Shown here piece after piece: positions 15,940 through 24,418 of a DNA stretch of 64,000 nt; within the stretch, counting starts at the first letter, position 1; each line of letters begins with the position of its first letter. A program made the position numbers and the translations under genes. The notes under the pieces are model-generated. The model was not told where the DNA came from and ran no database searches. It worked only from the letters and a program-made list of their open reading frames with translations. The DNA comes from an uncultured Collinsella sp. (GTDB lineage: Bacteria > Actinomycetota > Coriobacteriia > Coriobacteriales > Coriobacteriaceae). The DNA is taken from NCBI GenBank assembly GCA_959023295.1, contig CAUFBM010000010.1, positions 1-64,000 of the forward strand, read 5' to 3'.

Positions 15940-16078
15940 TCTAACGTATTACGCTTGCATCTAGCCTACCCTGCACGACAAGCACGCAGGCGTGGCCGAA
16001 AAGCGGAACCACAGGTTGAACATTATTTGCTCAACGGCACGGGCACGCCTGTCCAAGAGACGACGCGGCGCCGTGCAC

Positions 16079-16118
16079 AAAAAACGACCGGAGCGCGGGG
16101 CGTCCGCGATCCGGTCGT
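16079..16118 (-). terminator. Terminator of the pyrophosphatase gene
   Basis: Stem ACGACCGGA / TCCGGTCGT (16084-16092, 16110-16118) with T6 on the minus strand, 20 bases past the ppaC stop codon. Confidence 0.85.
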
Positions 16119-16137
16119 GGCGTTCGGTCAACTAAAC

Positions 16138-17061
16138 CTAGCAGGCGGCCATGATGGGGGCAGCGACCTGCTTCTTACGGGAGAGAACGCCCGGCATCCA
16201 GACGCCGTCGTGCTCGTCGGCAATGCCCAGGCCCTTCTGAGCAGCCTCGGTCTCGCCCTCGAGCAGGACCTGCGAGCCCTCCTCCATGATGTCGGTGATG
16301 CACAGGACAATGCCGTCAGCACCCTTCTCGGCGGCGTAGGCGCGCATGGCCTCGCGAATCTCGTCGATCATGCCGAGTGCGCGGCTCTTGTCGACGGTCT
16401 CGTACTGGCCGATGAGCAGCTTCTTGCCGGCGGGCTCGAACATCTTGATGTCGTTGCCGACCATCTCGGCAGCGGTGAAGGAGCCGGACGGACGGGTAAG
16501 GAAGACCTCCATGCCAAACTTGACCGGGTCGACGCCCACCTGCTCGCCGAGCTTGGCGGCGACGGCGCGGTCGACATCGGTGGTGGTGGGGCTCTTGAGC
16601 ATGAGCGTGTCGGTCATCATGGCCGAGAGCAGCAGCTTGGCCTGGACGTCGGAAAGCTCAACGCCGAGCACGCCGGCAAGCTTGGTGACGATGGTGCAGC
16701 TGGAGCCCCAGGGCAGGCAGATGTAGTGCAGCGGGCCGGCGGTCTCGAAATCGCCGATGCGGTGATGGTCGACGACGCCAAAGACCGTGGCGTCCTTAAG
16801 ACCGGCGACGGACTGGGCAGACTCGTTGTGGTCGGTGAGGACGACGAGCTGACCGGCCTCGACGGACTCGATCACGCGGGGCTCGGCAATACCGGCGTCG
16901 GCGAGCAGCTTGGCGGACTCGGCCGGAAGCTGACCAAGGGCGCAGGCCTCATAGGTATTGCCGGCATACTCAACCTGGTTGAGCAGCTGGGACAGGACGA
17001 CGGCGCTCATGATGGCGTCGTTATCGGGGTTCTGGTGACCAAAGACAAGAACGTTTGCCAT
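16138..17061 (-). CDS. ppaC: Manganese-dependent inorganic pyrophosphatase
   Basis: 307 residues, DHH superfamily (family II PPase). It hydrolyses PPi to phosphate with Mn2+. Motifs: GHQNPDNDAI at residues 8-17, DHNE near residue 77, VVDHHRIGDF near residue 97, SSCTIV near 121 and the C-terminal substrate clamp SRKKQ at ~296. No CBS or DRTGG regulatory insert is present, so it is the short constitutive form. It is monocistronic, with its own terminator at 16079-16118. Confidence 0.95.
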   Translation of the reverse strand: MANVLVFGHQNPDNDAIMSAVVLSQLLNQVEYAGNTYEACALGQLPAESAKLLADAGIAEPRVIESVEAGQLVVLTDHNESAQSVAGLKDATVFGVVDHHRIGDFETAGPLHYICLPWGSSCTIVTKLAGVLGVELSDVQAKLLLSAMMTDTLMLKSPTTTDVDRAVAAKLGEQVGVDPVKFGMEVFLTRPSGSFTAAEMVGNDIKMFEPAGKKLLIGQYETVDKSRALGMIDEIREAMRAYAAEKGADGIVLCITDIMEEGSQVLLEGETEAAQKGLGIADEHDGVWMPGVLSRKKQVAAPIMAAC

Positions 17062-17195
17062 GGAAATCCTCCACTTGATATGTGTACTTGGACGTAGCTA
17101 TGGTAGCACGCTGGCGCCGAGCCTTCGCAGACGGAAGGGCCACGGCATATTTTGTGGCAGGTATGGGGGCCAAGGCTGTCCCTTTCGCACCATGT

Positions 17196-17225
17196 TGGTG
17201 CAAAGTAACCTGACCCCTTGCACCA
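17196..17225. repeat. Hairpin element with TAACCTGACCCC core
   Basis: TGGTGCAA and TTGCACCA arms around AGTAACCTGACCCC. An inverted-orientation relative lies at 27599-27625 (GTGCA arms, GGGGTCAGGTTA core). It ends two bases before the glucokinase stop codon region. Confidence 0.7.
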
Positions 17226-17226
17226 G

Positions 17227-18180
17227 CTATTTACCGGCGGCGCGCAGGGCTACGTAGGCGGCGCCAATGATGCCGGCGTCGTTGCCGAGCGAGGCGACCT
17301 TAATGGGCGTCTCACGCGAGGCGGAAAGCGCGTACTGCTTAAAGTGCTCGCGAACCTTGTCGAGGTAAACATCGGCCGAGGCGGAGGCGCCGCCGCCGAT
17401 GAGGAACATCTCGGGGTCGACCACGTTGGCGATAAGCGCCAGGGCGCGGCCGAGGTAGTCGGCCATGGTATCGGCCGCGGCCAGCGCAAGCTTGTCGCCC
17501 TCGCGGCAAGCTTGGAACACGTCCTTGGAATCGGAGGGGCCGGTGAGCTCGATGGGCTCGACGCCCGCCTTCTTGCATTCGGCAAGGTAGTTGCTCACCA
17601 CGCCAGTGGCGCTGGAATACTGCTCCAGGTGGCCATGGCCGCCACAGCCGCAGGTGCGCTCCTCGTCGGGATTCAGGCACATGTGGCCAATCTCGCCGCC
17701 GGCGCCCACAACGCCCGACACCACGTCGCCGTTGACGATAACGCCGCCGCCCACGCCGGTACCGATGGTGACCATCACCACGTTCTGCACGCCCTTGGCA
17801 GAGCCGAGCCAGGCCTCGCCCATGGCAGCAGCGTTGGCATCGTTCTCGTACTTAACGACCGCGTCGGGGCAGTGCTCCTGAATGGCGATCCTAAGCTCGG
17901 GCAGGTTAATGGCAATGTTGGCCTTGACCTTGGCATCGCCCGAGGCCGGGATGGGGCACGGAACGGCCAGGCCAATGCCAGCCACAAAGGCACGCGGAAT
18001 CTGCGCCTTGGCGACCACCTGGTCGATCGCCTCGGTCACCGCGGCAAAGCCCGCAGCGTCAACGATGGGAGGCGTGGGTACGCTGGCCTTGGCAAGCAGG
18101 TTGCCGTCCTCATCGAACAGGCCCTCCTTAACCGAAGTGCCGCCGACGTCGATGCCGATGTAGTACTGCTTAGGTTCCAT
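17227..18180 (-). CDS. ROK family glucokinase
   Basis: 317 residues. It phosphorylates glucose (or a related hexose) with ATP. Motifs: phosphate-1 IGIDVGGTSVKEGLFD at residues 8-23, KYENDANAAAMGEAW near residue 110, GTGVGGGVIVNG, and the ROK zinc cluster with CGCGGHGHLEQY near residue 180. I chose the ATG at 18180, which has AAAGGTGG upstream and starts at MEPKQYYIGID; the frame continues upstream without a ribosome site. A hairpin element of the AGGGACAGGTTTA type lies 55 bases upstream. Other ROK kinases are possible, but the CGCGG motif and length fit glucokinase. Confidence 0.88.
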   Translation of the reverse strand: MEPKQYYIGIDVGGTSVKEGLFDEDGNLLAKASVPTPPIVDAAGFAAVTEAIDQVVAKAQIPRAFVAGIGLAVPCPIPASGDAKVKANIAINLPELRIAIQEHCPDAVVKYENDANAAAMGEAWLGSAKGVQNVVMVTIGTGVGGGVIVNGDVVSGVVGAGGEIGHMCLNPDEERTCGCGGHGHLEQYSSATGVVSNYLAECKKAGVEPIELTGPSDSKDVFQACREGDKLALAAADTMADYLGRALALIANVVDPEMFLIGGGASASADVYLDKVREHFKQYALSASRETPIKVASLGNDAGIIGAAYVALRAAGK

Positions 18181-18234
18181 GGGAGCCCACCTTTCTCGTT
18201 TAAACATTGCCTGTATGGTACCGCTCCTAAGACA

Positions 18235-18275
18235 AAAACCTGCCAAAAAGGGACAGGTTTATTTTGGCAGGTTTT
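18235..18275. repeat. 41-bp hairpin element with AGGGACAGGTTTA core
   Basis: Perfect 14-bp arms AAAACCTGCCAAAA / TTTTGGCAGGTTTT around AGGGACAGGTTTA. Its core resembles those of the other hairpin elements in the window although the arms are unrelated. Confidence 0.78.
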
Positions 18276-18334
18276 ATCTGGGAAAATGCGAACGCCCGCT
18301 CATCAGCTCGCGCAAGGCCTTCGCCAAATATAAA

Positions 18335-18363
18335 GGCGCCGGAAGGCGGAGGCTCCCGGCGCC
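18335..18363 (-). terminator. Probable terminator of the beta-glucoside PTS operon
   Basis: 8-bp stem GGCGCCGG / CCGGCGCC followed on the minus strand by TTTATATTT. It lies about 60 bases beyond the IIA stop codon. Confidence 0.6.
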
Positions 18364-18421
18364 CGTGAAAGGGACTGAATTGTCTGGTGGGCCGAACGGT
18401 CCGTCGCGGCGATAACGCCGA

Positions 18422-18763
18422 CTAGGCCGTGCGCGCCTGCAGCAGCTTGTGGACCTCGATGAGCTCCGTGGCCATGACGCGCATGGTCTCGGTGCCTGCC
18501 ATCTGGTCCTCGGCATGCAGCAGAATCAGCGGGGCCTCGCCGTTACGCTCGCCATTGGCCTCCTTTTTAAGGAGCCCCATGTGAACATCGTGACCACCGT
18601 TGTAAGCCTCGTCACCCTGCTTGATAAGCTCCTCGGCGGCGTCAAAATCGCCCTCCTTGGCCTTTTGCACGGCATTGATGTACATGCTCTTGGCGGTTCC
18701 GACGAAACTGATGATCTCAAAGCAGGTCATCTGCAGCTCGTTCATATCCTCCATGCGCTGCAC
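18422..18763 (-). CDS. PTS lactose/cellobiose-type IIA component
   Basis: 113 residues or slightly fewer: the first ATG at 18763 immediately follows the IIB stop codon, while ATG at 18748 has GGAGG close upstream. It is a helical trimeric IIA protein that passes phosphate from HPr to IIB. Seen: FEIISFVGTAKSMYINAVQKA, then the KQGDEAYNGGHDVHMGLL segment, and the phosphorylation region LILLHAEDQMA at residues ~79-89, with the active His. It is the last gene of the GH1-IIC-IIB-IIA operon, cytoplasmic. Confidence 0.9.
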   Translation of the reverse strand: MQRMEDMNELQMTCFEIISFVGTAKSMYINAVQKAKEGDFDAAEELIKQGDEAYNGGHDVHMGLLKKEANGERNGEAPLILLHAEDQMAGTETMRVMATELIEVHKLLQARTA

Positions 18764-19066
18764 CTAGCCCATCACGCTGACGCAGTGGTCGATGATGCCA
18801 GCAGCGTTCATGCGGCCGTAGTCGACCATGTTGATGACCTCAACCGGGAAGCGGCCAGCGGCCTCCTTCTCAAAATCGCCCTTGGTGTAGCCAATCTGCG
18901 GGCCGAGCAGCAAGATATCGCACTCGTCCAGGTGATCGTGAGCCTCGTTCATAGGACGGGCCTCGACCTCGATGTCCAGACCACGGCTTGCGACCTCGGA
19001 CTGCATCTTCTGGACCAGCAGGCTCGTGGACATGCCGGCATTGCAGCAAAGCATGATCTTCTTCAT
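18764..19066 (-). CDS. PTS lactose/cellobiose-type IIB component
   Basis: 100 residues. MKKIMLCCNAGMSTSLLV places the phosphocysteine at residue 7 or 8, as in cellobiose IIB (CxAGMSTS). LLLGPQIGY near residue 53 is also typical. It transfers phosphate from IIA to the incoming beta-glucoside bound by IIC. It is directly followed by IIA and separated from IIC by 153 bases containing two hairpins. Confidence 0.92.
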   Translation of the reverse strand: MKKIMLCCNAGMSTSLLVQKMQSEVASRGLDIEVEARPMNEAHDHLDECDILLLGPQIGYTKGDFEKEAAGRFPVEVINMVDYGRMNAAGIIDHCVSVMG

Positions 19067-19137
19067 GGTTTCCTCCTTATAACTGCGCGGCGCGCAGACG
19101 ACAACTGGTTTTATTCCTTGCGGCTACTGTACCCACC

Positions 19138-19190
19138 CCCTGCGTCTTTACGCAGGGAGAGCCGCGAGCACCGGCACCGCGTACCGGCGC
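19138..19190 (-). promoter_or_regulatory. Two hairpins in the IIC-IIB intercistronic gap
   Basis: CCCTGCGT-cttt-ACGCAGGG (19138-19157) and GCGCCGG...CCGGTGC as read on the minus strand (19190-19168, one G-U pair). Neither has a T-tract. They may be processing or stability elements that set the IIC versus IIB/IIA ratio. Confidence 0.45.
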
Positions 19191-19219
19191 CCGCAACAAT
19201 GAAAGGGAAAACGAACCGT

Positions 19220-20572
19220 TTAGGCGTTCTGCTCGGCAAGGGCCTCCTGCTTGGCGATGGCCTTCTCGGAGATCCTCATAAAGGGCAGGTAGACAACCAT
19301 GCCGATGACAAGCTCGAGGGCCTGCCATACGCCGGCGCGCCAGTCAAAGCCCGTGGCAAGCAGGGCGTTAATGACGGGAGGCATGGTCCAAGGCACCTGG
19401 GCGATGCAGGGGCTGATGATGCCCGCGCAGGTCAGGCCATAGGTGATGCCGATGAACAGGTCGGGAAGAAGCACGAACGGAATCATGAGCGGCAGGTTGT
19501 ACACGACGGGGTAACCGTAGATGACCGGCTCGTTGATGTTAAACAGGCCAGGAACGATAGCCATCTTGGCAACGGTCTTGGAAGCCTTGTTCTTAGAGAA
19601 CAGGAAGGTATCGAGCAGGAGCATGAGGGTGCAGCCCGAGCCGCCGATAAGGGCGAAGCTGTTGACGATCTGCATGTTCATGTAGTGATCGGGCTGGATG
19701 GTGCCGCCGGCGGCAAAGGTAGCCATGTTGTCGACGATGAGCATGGTCAGGATCGGCTCGACGGTAGCGCCAGAGATGGTGGACTGGTGAATGCCGACGC
19801 AGAACAGCAGGTTCGCAAGAGTGTAGATGAGGATAACAGCCCACGGACCGGCGTTCATGATGCTCTTGAGCGGGTTGGAAATACACGTGGAGATGATGGT
19901 GCACAGATCGGTGCCGGCAAACACGGCGAGCAGCGCTGCGGCAACTGCGAAGATCGAGAGGTTGAGCAGCATCGGGATCATGACGTTAAAGGAGTTGGAG
20001 ACCGCGGGGGGCACACCCTCGCCCAGCTTTACTTTAAGCTTCTCGACGCCGGAAATCTTGATGAAGAGCGTGACGGAGAGCAGGGCGATGATAATAGCCG
20101 CGAACAGACCGTTGGTACCGGTGTTGGCAGTCGAAAGGGCGCCCGTGACCTCGGCAGAGGTGATCTTGTCGGTGAGCAGCGGACTCGTGGCGGCAAGCGT
20201 GGCGGTGATCTGCTGCGGCATCATGATAACGAAAGCGGAGATGGCGACGACCACGCAGGCAAGCGGGTTATCGAAGCGCTCGTTCTTAGCGAGGCTGTAG
20301 CCGATCAATCCGGCCAAGACAATGGCAGAGACGTTGAGGGTGCCCAGCGTAATTGCCGAACCCCAGGTCTGAAGATTGGCAAGACCCGCCGCATCGAGCG
20401 GGAACAGAGGGAACACGACGTTGTTAATAAGAACCGCGATACCCGCAAGGATATAGAGCGGCGTGATGGTTGCGAAGGCATCGCGCAGGGAACGCAGGTG
20501 AACCTGGTTTCCCACCTTCGCAGAGACCTCGGCAAATTTGTCGAGGAAGCTCTTTCCGTTTTCACTGGCCAT
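19220..20572 (-). CDS. PTS cellobiose/lactose-type IIC permease
   Basis: 450 residues, about 10 membrane helices. It translocates and permits phosphorylation of a beta-linked disaccharide or beta-glucoside. The family signature NINEPVIYGYPVVYNLPLM is near residue 345, and an N-terminal LRDAFATITPLYILAGIAVLINN matches the EIIC lac/cel family. The ATG at 20572 follows the GH1 gene by 120 bases. IIB and IIA are encoded downstream as separate proteins. Confidence 0.93.
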   Translation of the reverse strand: MASENGKSFLDKFAEVSAKVGNQVHLRSLRDAFATITPLYILAGIAVLINNVVFPLFPLDAAGLANLQTWGSAITLGTLNVSAIVLAGLIGYSLAKNERFDNPLACVVVAISAFVIMMPQQITATLAATSPLLTDKITSAEVTGALSTANTGTNGLFAAIIIALLSVTLFIKISGVEKLKVKLGEGVPPAVSNSFNVMIPMLLNLSIFAVAAALLAVFAGTDLCTIISTCISNPLKSIMNAGPWAVILIYTLANLLFCVGIHQSTISGATVEPILTMLIVDNMATFAAGGTIQPDHYMNMQIVNSFALIGGSGCTLMLLLDTFLFSKNKASKTVAKMAIVPGLFNINEPVIYGYPVVYNLPLMIPFVLLPDLFIGITYGLTCAGIISPCIAQVPWTMPPVINALLATGFDWRAGVWQALELVIGMVVYLPFMRISEKAIAKQEALAEQNA

Positions 20573-20692
20573 GATTGCTCCTAACTATCAAATCCGGCCT
20601 TTTCCTATGCGCACGGTGGTCTGTCGCCCTTTGCCACCAGATGTGCCATGTTTTGCGCGCGGCGGCGCGCGGTCTGGGCGCTCGCCCGGTCG

Positions 20693-22093
20693 CTAGTCAA
20701 CCACGTGGGTCGTTGCGACCTGCTTGAGCCAAGCTGCAGACTTCTTAAGGCGGCGCTTGTAGCCGTCCATGAGGTCGACCTCGACAAAGCCGTAACGGTT
20801 CTTAAAGGCATTAGCCCAAGACCAGTTATCGATGACGGCCCAATAATGGTATCCGCGGCATTTGGCGCCCTCGGCGATTGCCTTGGCAACCCACTCCAGG
20901 TGCTGGCGCACAAAGTCGACGCGGTAGTCGTCCTGAATGGTCCCTTCGGCGTCACGGTTCTTGTATTCGTCCATGATGCCGATACCGTTCTCGGATACAA
21001 ACCACTCAAGATCGGGGTAGTTCTTAGCGCAGTCCATGCCAAAGTCGTAGAGGCCCTGCGGGTAGATTTCCCAGCCGCGGCTCTCGTTCATAACGGCGTC
21101 GGGCCATACGTACTCGTCGGCAAAGTGCGGCAGACCGTACTGGTCGATCTTGCTCGCCGGAGCCTGAACGCGCGTGGGATGGTAGTAGTTACAACCGAGC
21201 CAGTCGACAACGCCCTGCTTGAGGATCTCTTGGTCGCCGGCACGGAACGGAAGTTTAACGCCGCCCTCGGCCAGGCTGTCGAGCACGTCGGCGGGAAGCT
21301 CGCCCTTGGTAATAAGGTCGAGCCACCAGCGATTGTTGATACCGCTGGTCATACGCACGGCCTCGAGGTCTGCCTCGCTGGGGTTCTCCTTGGTATAGAC
21401 CGGGGTAAAGCAGTTGATCATGCCGATCTTGGCGTCGGCGCGAACGGCGCCCTCGTCATAGGCGCGGCGGTAGTTGGCCACAGCCAGCGCGTGCGCCAGC
21501 GAGATGTGATACTGCACGGTGCGGGCGCGGTTATAGTCATGGAGCTGCGGGTACCACACGCCCTCCTGATAGCGCTGCTCGGGCTCGACGATGGGCTCGT
21601 TAAAGGTGAACCAGTACTTGATCTCCTGGCCAAACTCGCGGAAGGCAACGTCGGCGTAATGAGCGTACGCCTCGACGACCTCACGGCTCTCCCAACCACC
21701 ACGGTCAAAGAGGTAGGTAGGCATGTCAAAGTGGTACAGGTTGACGAACGGCTCCAGGCCGGCCTCGCGAGAGGCACGGAACAGCTCGTGATACCACGCG
21801 GCGCCCTCCTCATTGAGGTTGCCGTTAGCATCGAGCAGGCGACTCCACTGGATGGAGGTGCGGTAGGTATCCAGGCCCAAGTCCTTCAAAATGCGAAGGT
21901 CCTCCTGGTATTTAGCCATAAAGTCATTGCCAGCATAAGAGCCAACGCGGTTATAGAACGAATCCAGATCCTGGATGGACCAGGTATCCCACAGGTTCTC
22001 GAGCTTGCCGCCCTGGTTCCACTGACCCTCAGTCTGCGGGCCGGACATAGCGGCGCCAAAGAAGAAGTCACGGGGCAGCTGATACTGAGCCAT
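20693..22093 (-). CDS. Glycoside hydrolase family 1, likely 6-phospho-beta-glycosidase
   Basis: 466 residues. I chose the ATG at 22093 (MAQYQLPRDFFFG) with GCGAGGA upstream. The acid/base Glu is in WFTFNEP (about residue 167) and the nucleophile Glu in WFVSENGIG (~residue 366). The late segment WSWANAFKNRYGF has Ser and Tyr at the places where phospho-glycosidases bind the 6-phosphate, where plain beta-glucosidases have Glu and Phe, but the conserved Lys position is Asn. With the PTS genes following on the same strand, the substrate is probably a 6-phospho-beta-glucoside. It is first in the operon and divergent from a GntR regulator. Confidence 0.88.
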   Translation of the reverse strand: MAQYQLPRDFFFGAAMSGPQTEGQWNQGGKLENLWDTWSIQDLDSFYNRVGSYAGNDFMAKYQEDLRILKDLGLDTYRTSIQWSRLLDANGNLNEEGAAWYHELFRASREAGLEPFVNLYHFDMPTYLFDRGGWESREVVEAYAHYADVAFREFGQEIKYWFTFNEPIVEPEQRYQEGVWYPQLHDYNRARTVQYHISLAHALAVANYRRAYDEGAVRADAKIGMINCFTPVYTKENPSEADLEAVRMTSGINNRWWLDLITKGELPADVLDSLAEGGVKLPFRAGDQEILKQGVVDWLGCNYYHPTRVQAPASKIDQYGLPHFADEYVWPDAVMNESRGWEIYPQGLYDFGMDCAKNYPDLEWFVSENGIGIMDEYKNRDAEGTIQDDYRVDFVRQHLEWVAKAIAEGAKCRGYHYWAVIDNWSWANAFKNRYGFVEVDLMDGYKRRLKKSAAWLKQVATTHVVD

Positions 22094-22395
22094 CAAAGTC
22101 CTCGCTTTCGTGTCTAGAGCTTTCGGTTGGAGACGGGTTTGCTTTGGCAAGTTATCCGGCGCGGGCGCGCACCGGTTATCCAGATATCCAGCCCGCCAAA
22201 ACAAAACCGTCCCCAAACGGTCGGCCCTGCCGGCGGCAGGGTTCCGTTCGTTGCGTACAACTATAGCGCTCTAATTTCTAAAGTAAAGCGTCTTTTTGTT
22301 TTTTCTTTCTCGGACTTCTTATATAAAAGTAATATGGGTGCCTCGTTGGGGGTTATACTTACTTGCGTATTCTTATATGTCGGAAAGGAGGTTCC
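22094..22395. promoter_or_regulatory. Divergent promoter region between the GH1 operon and the GntR gene
   Basis: No gene. The GntR-proximal half is AT-rich, with TTATATAA at 22319-22326 and TATACT at 22354-22359, the latter a plausible -10 for the regulator. The GH1-proximal half is GC-rich and contains CCGTCCCCAAACGG (22207-22220) and a partial hairpin element (cccgccaaaac). A GntR operator is expected here, but no clean palindrome stands out. Confidence 0.5.
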
Positions 22396-23115
22396 ATGAT
22401 TCCCAAATACGAGGCGATAGCTGCAGATATCCGTCGAAGCATCGAGGATGGCGCTCTTAAACCGGGCGACAAGCTACCCACCGTCGTTGAGTTCTGTGAG
22501 CTCTATAGCGTTTCCAAAATCACCGTCAAACGAGCTATCGAGCAGATCACCGAAGAGGGTCTTGTTACCAGCCGGCGCGGATCGGGCACCTACGTTAAAG
22601 ACACGGCGGGGCTTCCCGACAAGGCGTTTTTCCAGGGCAAGAACGACCGCGCCCAGGGCTTTTCGTATGAGCACCGCGGGGAGAAGGTAACCTCGGTGGT
22701 CTACGATTTCTCGATTGTCAATCCACCGGCAGAGGTTGCGACTCAGCTGGGAATTGCCGAGGATGACTTTGCCTATCACATCGTGCGCGTGCGCCAGGTC
22801 GACGAGAAGCCCATCGTTATCGAGTACACCTACATGCCCCTCGAGCTGATTCCGGGCCTTAAAAAGAAAGACCTGTATGGATCGGTCTACAGCTTCATCC
22901 GCGAGCAATGCGGGCTGAAGATTTCGAGCTTCCACCGCACCATTCGCGCCGTAGCGGCAACCGAGGAAGAGGCTGAGCGCCTGGACACCAAACCCGGCTC
23001 TCCCCTGCTCGAGCTCAACCAGATTGGCTTTTTGGATAGCGGCACCGCCTTTGAGCATTCGATCTCGCGCAACGTTGGTGACCGCTTTGAGCTGCACAAC
23101 GTAACGTTGGCATAG
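22396..23115 (+). CDS. GntR/HutC-family transcriptional regulator with UTRA domain
   Basis: 239 residues. The ATG at 22396 has AAGGAGG 6 bases upstream. Residues 1-70 form the GntR winged helix (PKYEAIAADIRRSIEDG, LYSVSKITVKRAIEQ, RRGSGTYV). Residues 90-239 form a UTRA ligand domain (FAYHIVRVRQVDEKPIVIEYTYMP and a C-terminal SISRNVGDRFEL). Members of this group usually sense a sugar phosphate and repress neighbouring PTS and glycosidase genes. Divergence from the GH1-PTS operon supports that role here. manA follows 73 bases later. Confidence 0.92.
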   Translation: MIPKYEAIAADIRRSIEDGALKPGDKLPTVVEFCELYSVSKITVKRAIEQITEEGLVTSRRGSGTYVKDTAGLPDKAFFQGKNDRAQGFSYEHRGEKVTSVVYDFSIVNPPAEVATQLGIAEDDFAYHIVRVRQVDEKPIVIEYTYMPLELIPGLKKKDLYGSVYSFIREQCGLKISSFHRTIRAVAATEEEAERLDTKPGSPLLELNQIGFLDSGTAFEHSISRNVGDRFELHNVTLA

Positions 23116-23188
23116 TTTTGTAGTCATGCGGGCGCTCGTTATGGCTCGTTTAGAGTGGGCAACCGCACAACACCATGGGGGTATGAAC

Positions 23189-24121
23189 ATGTCCGATTTG
23201 ATTAAACTGACGCCGATCTTCCACGAGAAGATCTGGGGCGGCCGCCAGCTCGAAACCGTATTTGGTTACGACATTCCCGAGGGTCCCATCGGTGAGTGCT
23301 GGGCTATCTCGGCCCATCCCAACGGCGACTGCCAGATTGCGGAGGGCCCGTATGCCGGCCACACGCTGTCGTGGCTGTGGGCCGAGCACCGTGAGCTCTT
23401 TGGCAACTGCGAGGGCAAGGAGTTCCCGCTGCTCATTAAGATTCTGGACGCCAAGGACGACCTTTCGATCCAGATTCACCCCAACGACGAGTACGCTGCC
23501 GAGCACGAGAACGGCAGCCTGGGCAAGACCGAGTGCTGGTATGTGCTGGACTGCGAGCCCGGCGCCACGATCATCGTCGGACAGCGCGCCAAGGACCGCG
23601 CCGAGGCAGCACAGATGATCGAGGACGGCCGCTGGGACGAGATGCTCAACGTGCTGCCGATTCACAAGGGCGACTTTTTCCAGATTGACTCCGGTACCGT
23701 GCACGCCATCAAGACCGGTACGCTCATTTTGGAGACGCAGCAGTCGAGCGATGTGACCTATCGCCTGTACGACTACGACCGCCCCGGCACCGACGGCAAG
23801 CTGCGCCCGCTGCATATTGAGCAGAGCCTCGACTGCATCGATTTTGATGTTCAGGCGCCGACCGACGGCACCGTGACCGCGCCCGAGGTCGACGGCGTGA
23901 CCGAGCTCGAGTCCAATCCCTGCTACACCGTCGATCGTGTGCGTGTCGACGGCAGCAAGACCCTCGACCAGCGCTGGCCCTTCATGTGCCTGTCGGTCAT
24001 CAACGGCGAAGGCACCGTCTGCGGCGACCCCGTCCACAAGGGAAGCCACCTGCTGGCCCCGAGCACCGTCAGCTCCATCGACCTCGAAGGCAAGATGGAA
24101 CTGATTATTAGCCACCTGTAG
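23189..24121 (+). CDS. manA: Class I mannose-6-phosphate isomerase
   Basis: 310 residues, the short Bacillus-type. It interconverts mannose-6-P and fructose-6-P using zinc. Motifs: EKIWGGRQLETVFGYDIP at the N-terminus, the metal-site segments SIQIHPNDEYA (near residue 93) and GKTECWYVLD, and GTVHAIKTGTLILE near residue 170. ATG at 23189 has GGGGG 7 bases upstream; ATG at 23183 is also possible. It follows the regulator, suggesting that the plus-strand unit also serves sugar metabolism. A large structured element begins 11-17 bases past its stop codon. Confidence 0.93.
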   Translation: MSDLIKLTPIFHEKIWGGRQLETVFGYDIPEGPIGECWAISAHPNGDCQIAEGPYAGHTLSWLWAEHRELFGNCEGKEFPLLIKILDAKDDLSIQIHPNDEYAAEHENGSLGKTECWYVLDCEPGATIIVGQRAKDRAEAAQMIEDGRWDEMLNVLPIHKGDFFQIDSGTVHAIKTGTLILETQQSSDVTYRLYDYDRPGTDGKLRPLHIEQSLDCIDFDVQAPTDGTVTAPEVDGVTELESNPCYTVDRVRVDGSKTLDQRWPFMCLSVINGEGTVCGDPVHKGSHLLAPSTVSSIDLEGKMELIISHL

Positions 24122-24132
24122 GTCACTGGTAC

Positions 24133-24275
24133 CCGAGTGCTCGCCGGGATGGGCGCGGGGTTTGATCGCCTGCTCGGGCAGTCCTGCTCGCACGGAGAGC
24201 ACATTAAGTGCTCTCCGGCTCGTGCGGAACTCGCGATCGACCAAACCCCGCGCCCATCCCGGCGAGCCTCTGGCT
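24133..24275 (+). ncRNA. Structured 3' element A after manA
   Basis: Outer arms 24139-24164 and 24242-24267 are a perfect 26-bp inverted repeat, weakly extended outward. Inside is a conserved core shared with element B: GATCGCCTGCTCGGGCAGTC on the left, GTGCGGAACTCGCGATCGA on the right, and a central hairpin CGGAGAGCAC-attaa-GTGCTCTCCG (24193-24217). The strand given is that of manA. No T-tract follows, so it is not a standard terminator. Whether it acts as RNA or as folded DNA is unknown. Confidence 0.65.
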
Positions 24276-24297
24276 AGCAACAACAACCCAAACGCAA

Positions 24298-24335
24298 GTA
24301 GGGGCTCCCCCGCCCATCAACGGGGGAGCCCCTAC
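24298..24335. terminator. Perfect 15-bp hairpin between elements A and B
   Basis: GTAGGGGCTCCCCCG and its exact complement with an 8-base loop. It lies midway between the converging genes manA and pcrA and could stop both transcripts, though neither side has a T-tract. Confidence 0.5.
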
Positions 24336-24418
24336 TCGTATCTATATATCAGCCCACCCGGCTCTCCAGACCAAAAAGCGAACGAGCAGAGCGATGTTCG
24401 TCCAGCAACGTTACCCAA

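Noticed and set aside
18449..20584. 711-codon plus-strand frame
   Set aside because: Antisense shadow of the PTS IIA/IIB/IIC genes, which carry clear family motifs on the minus strand.
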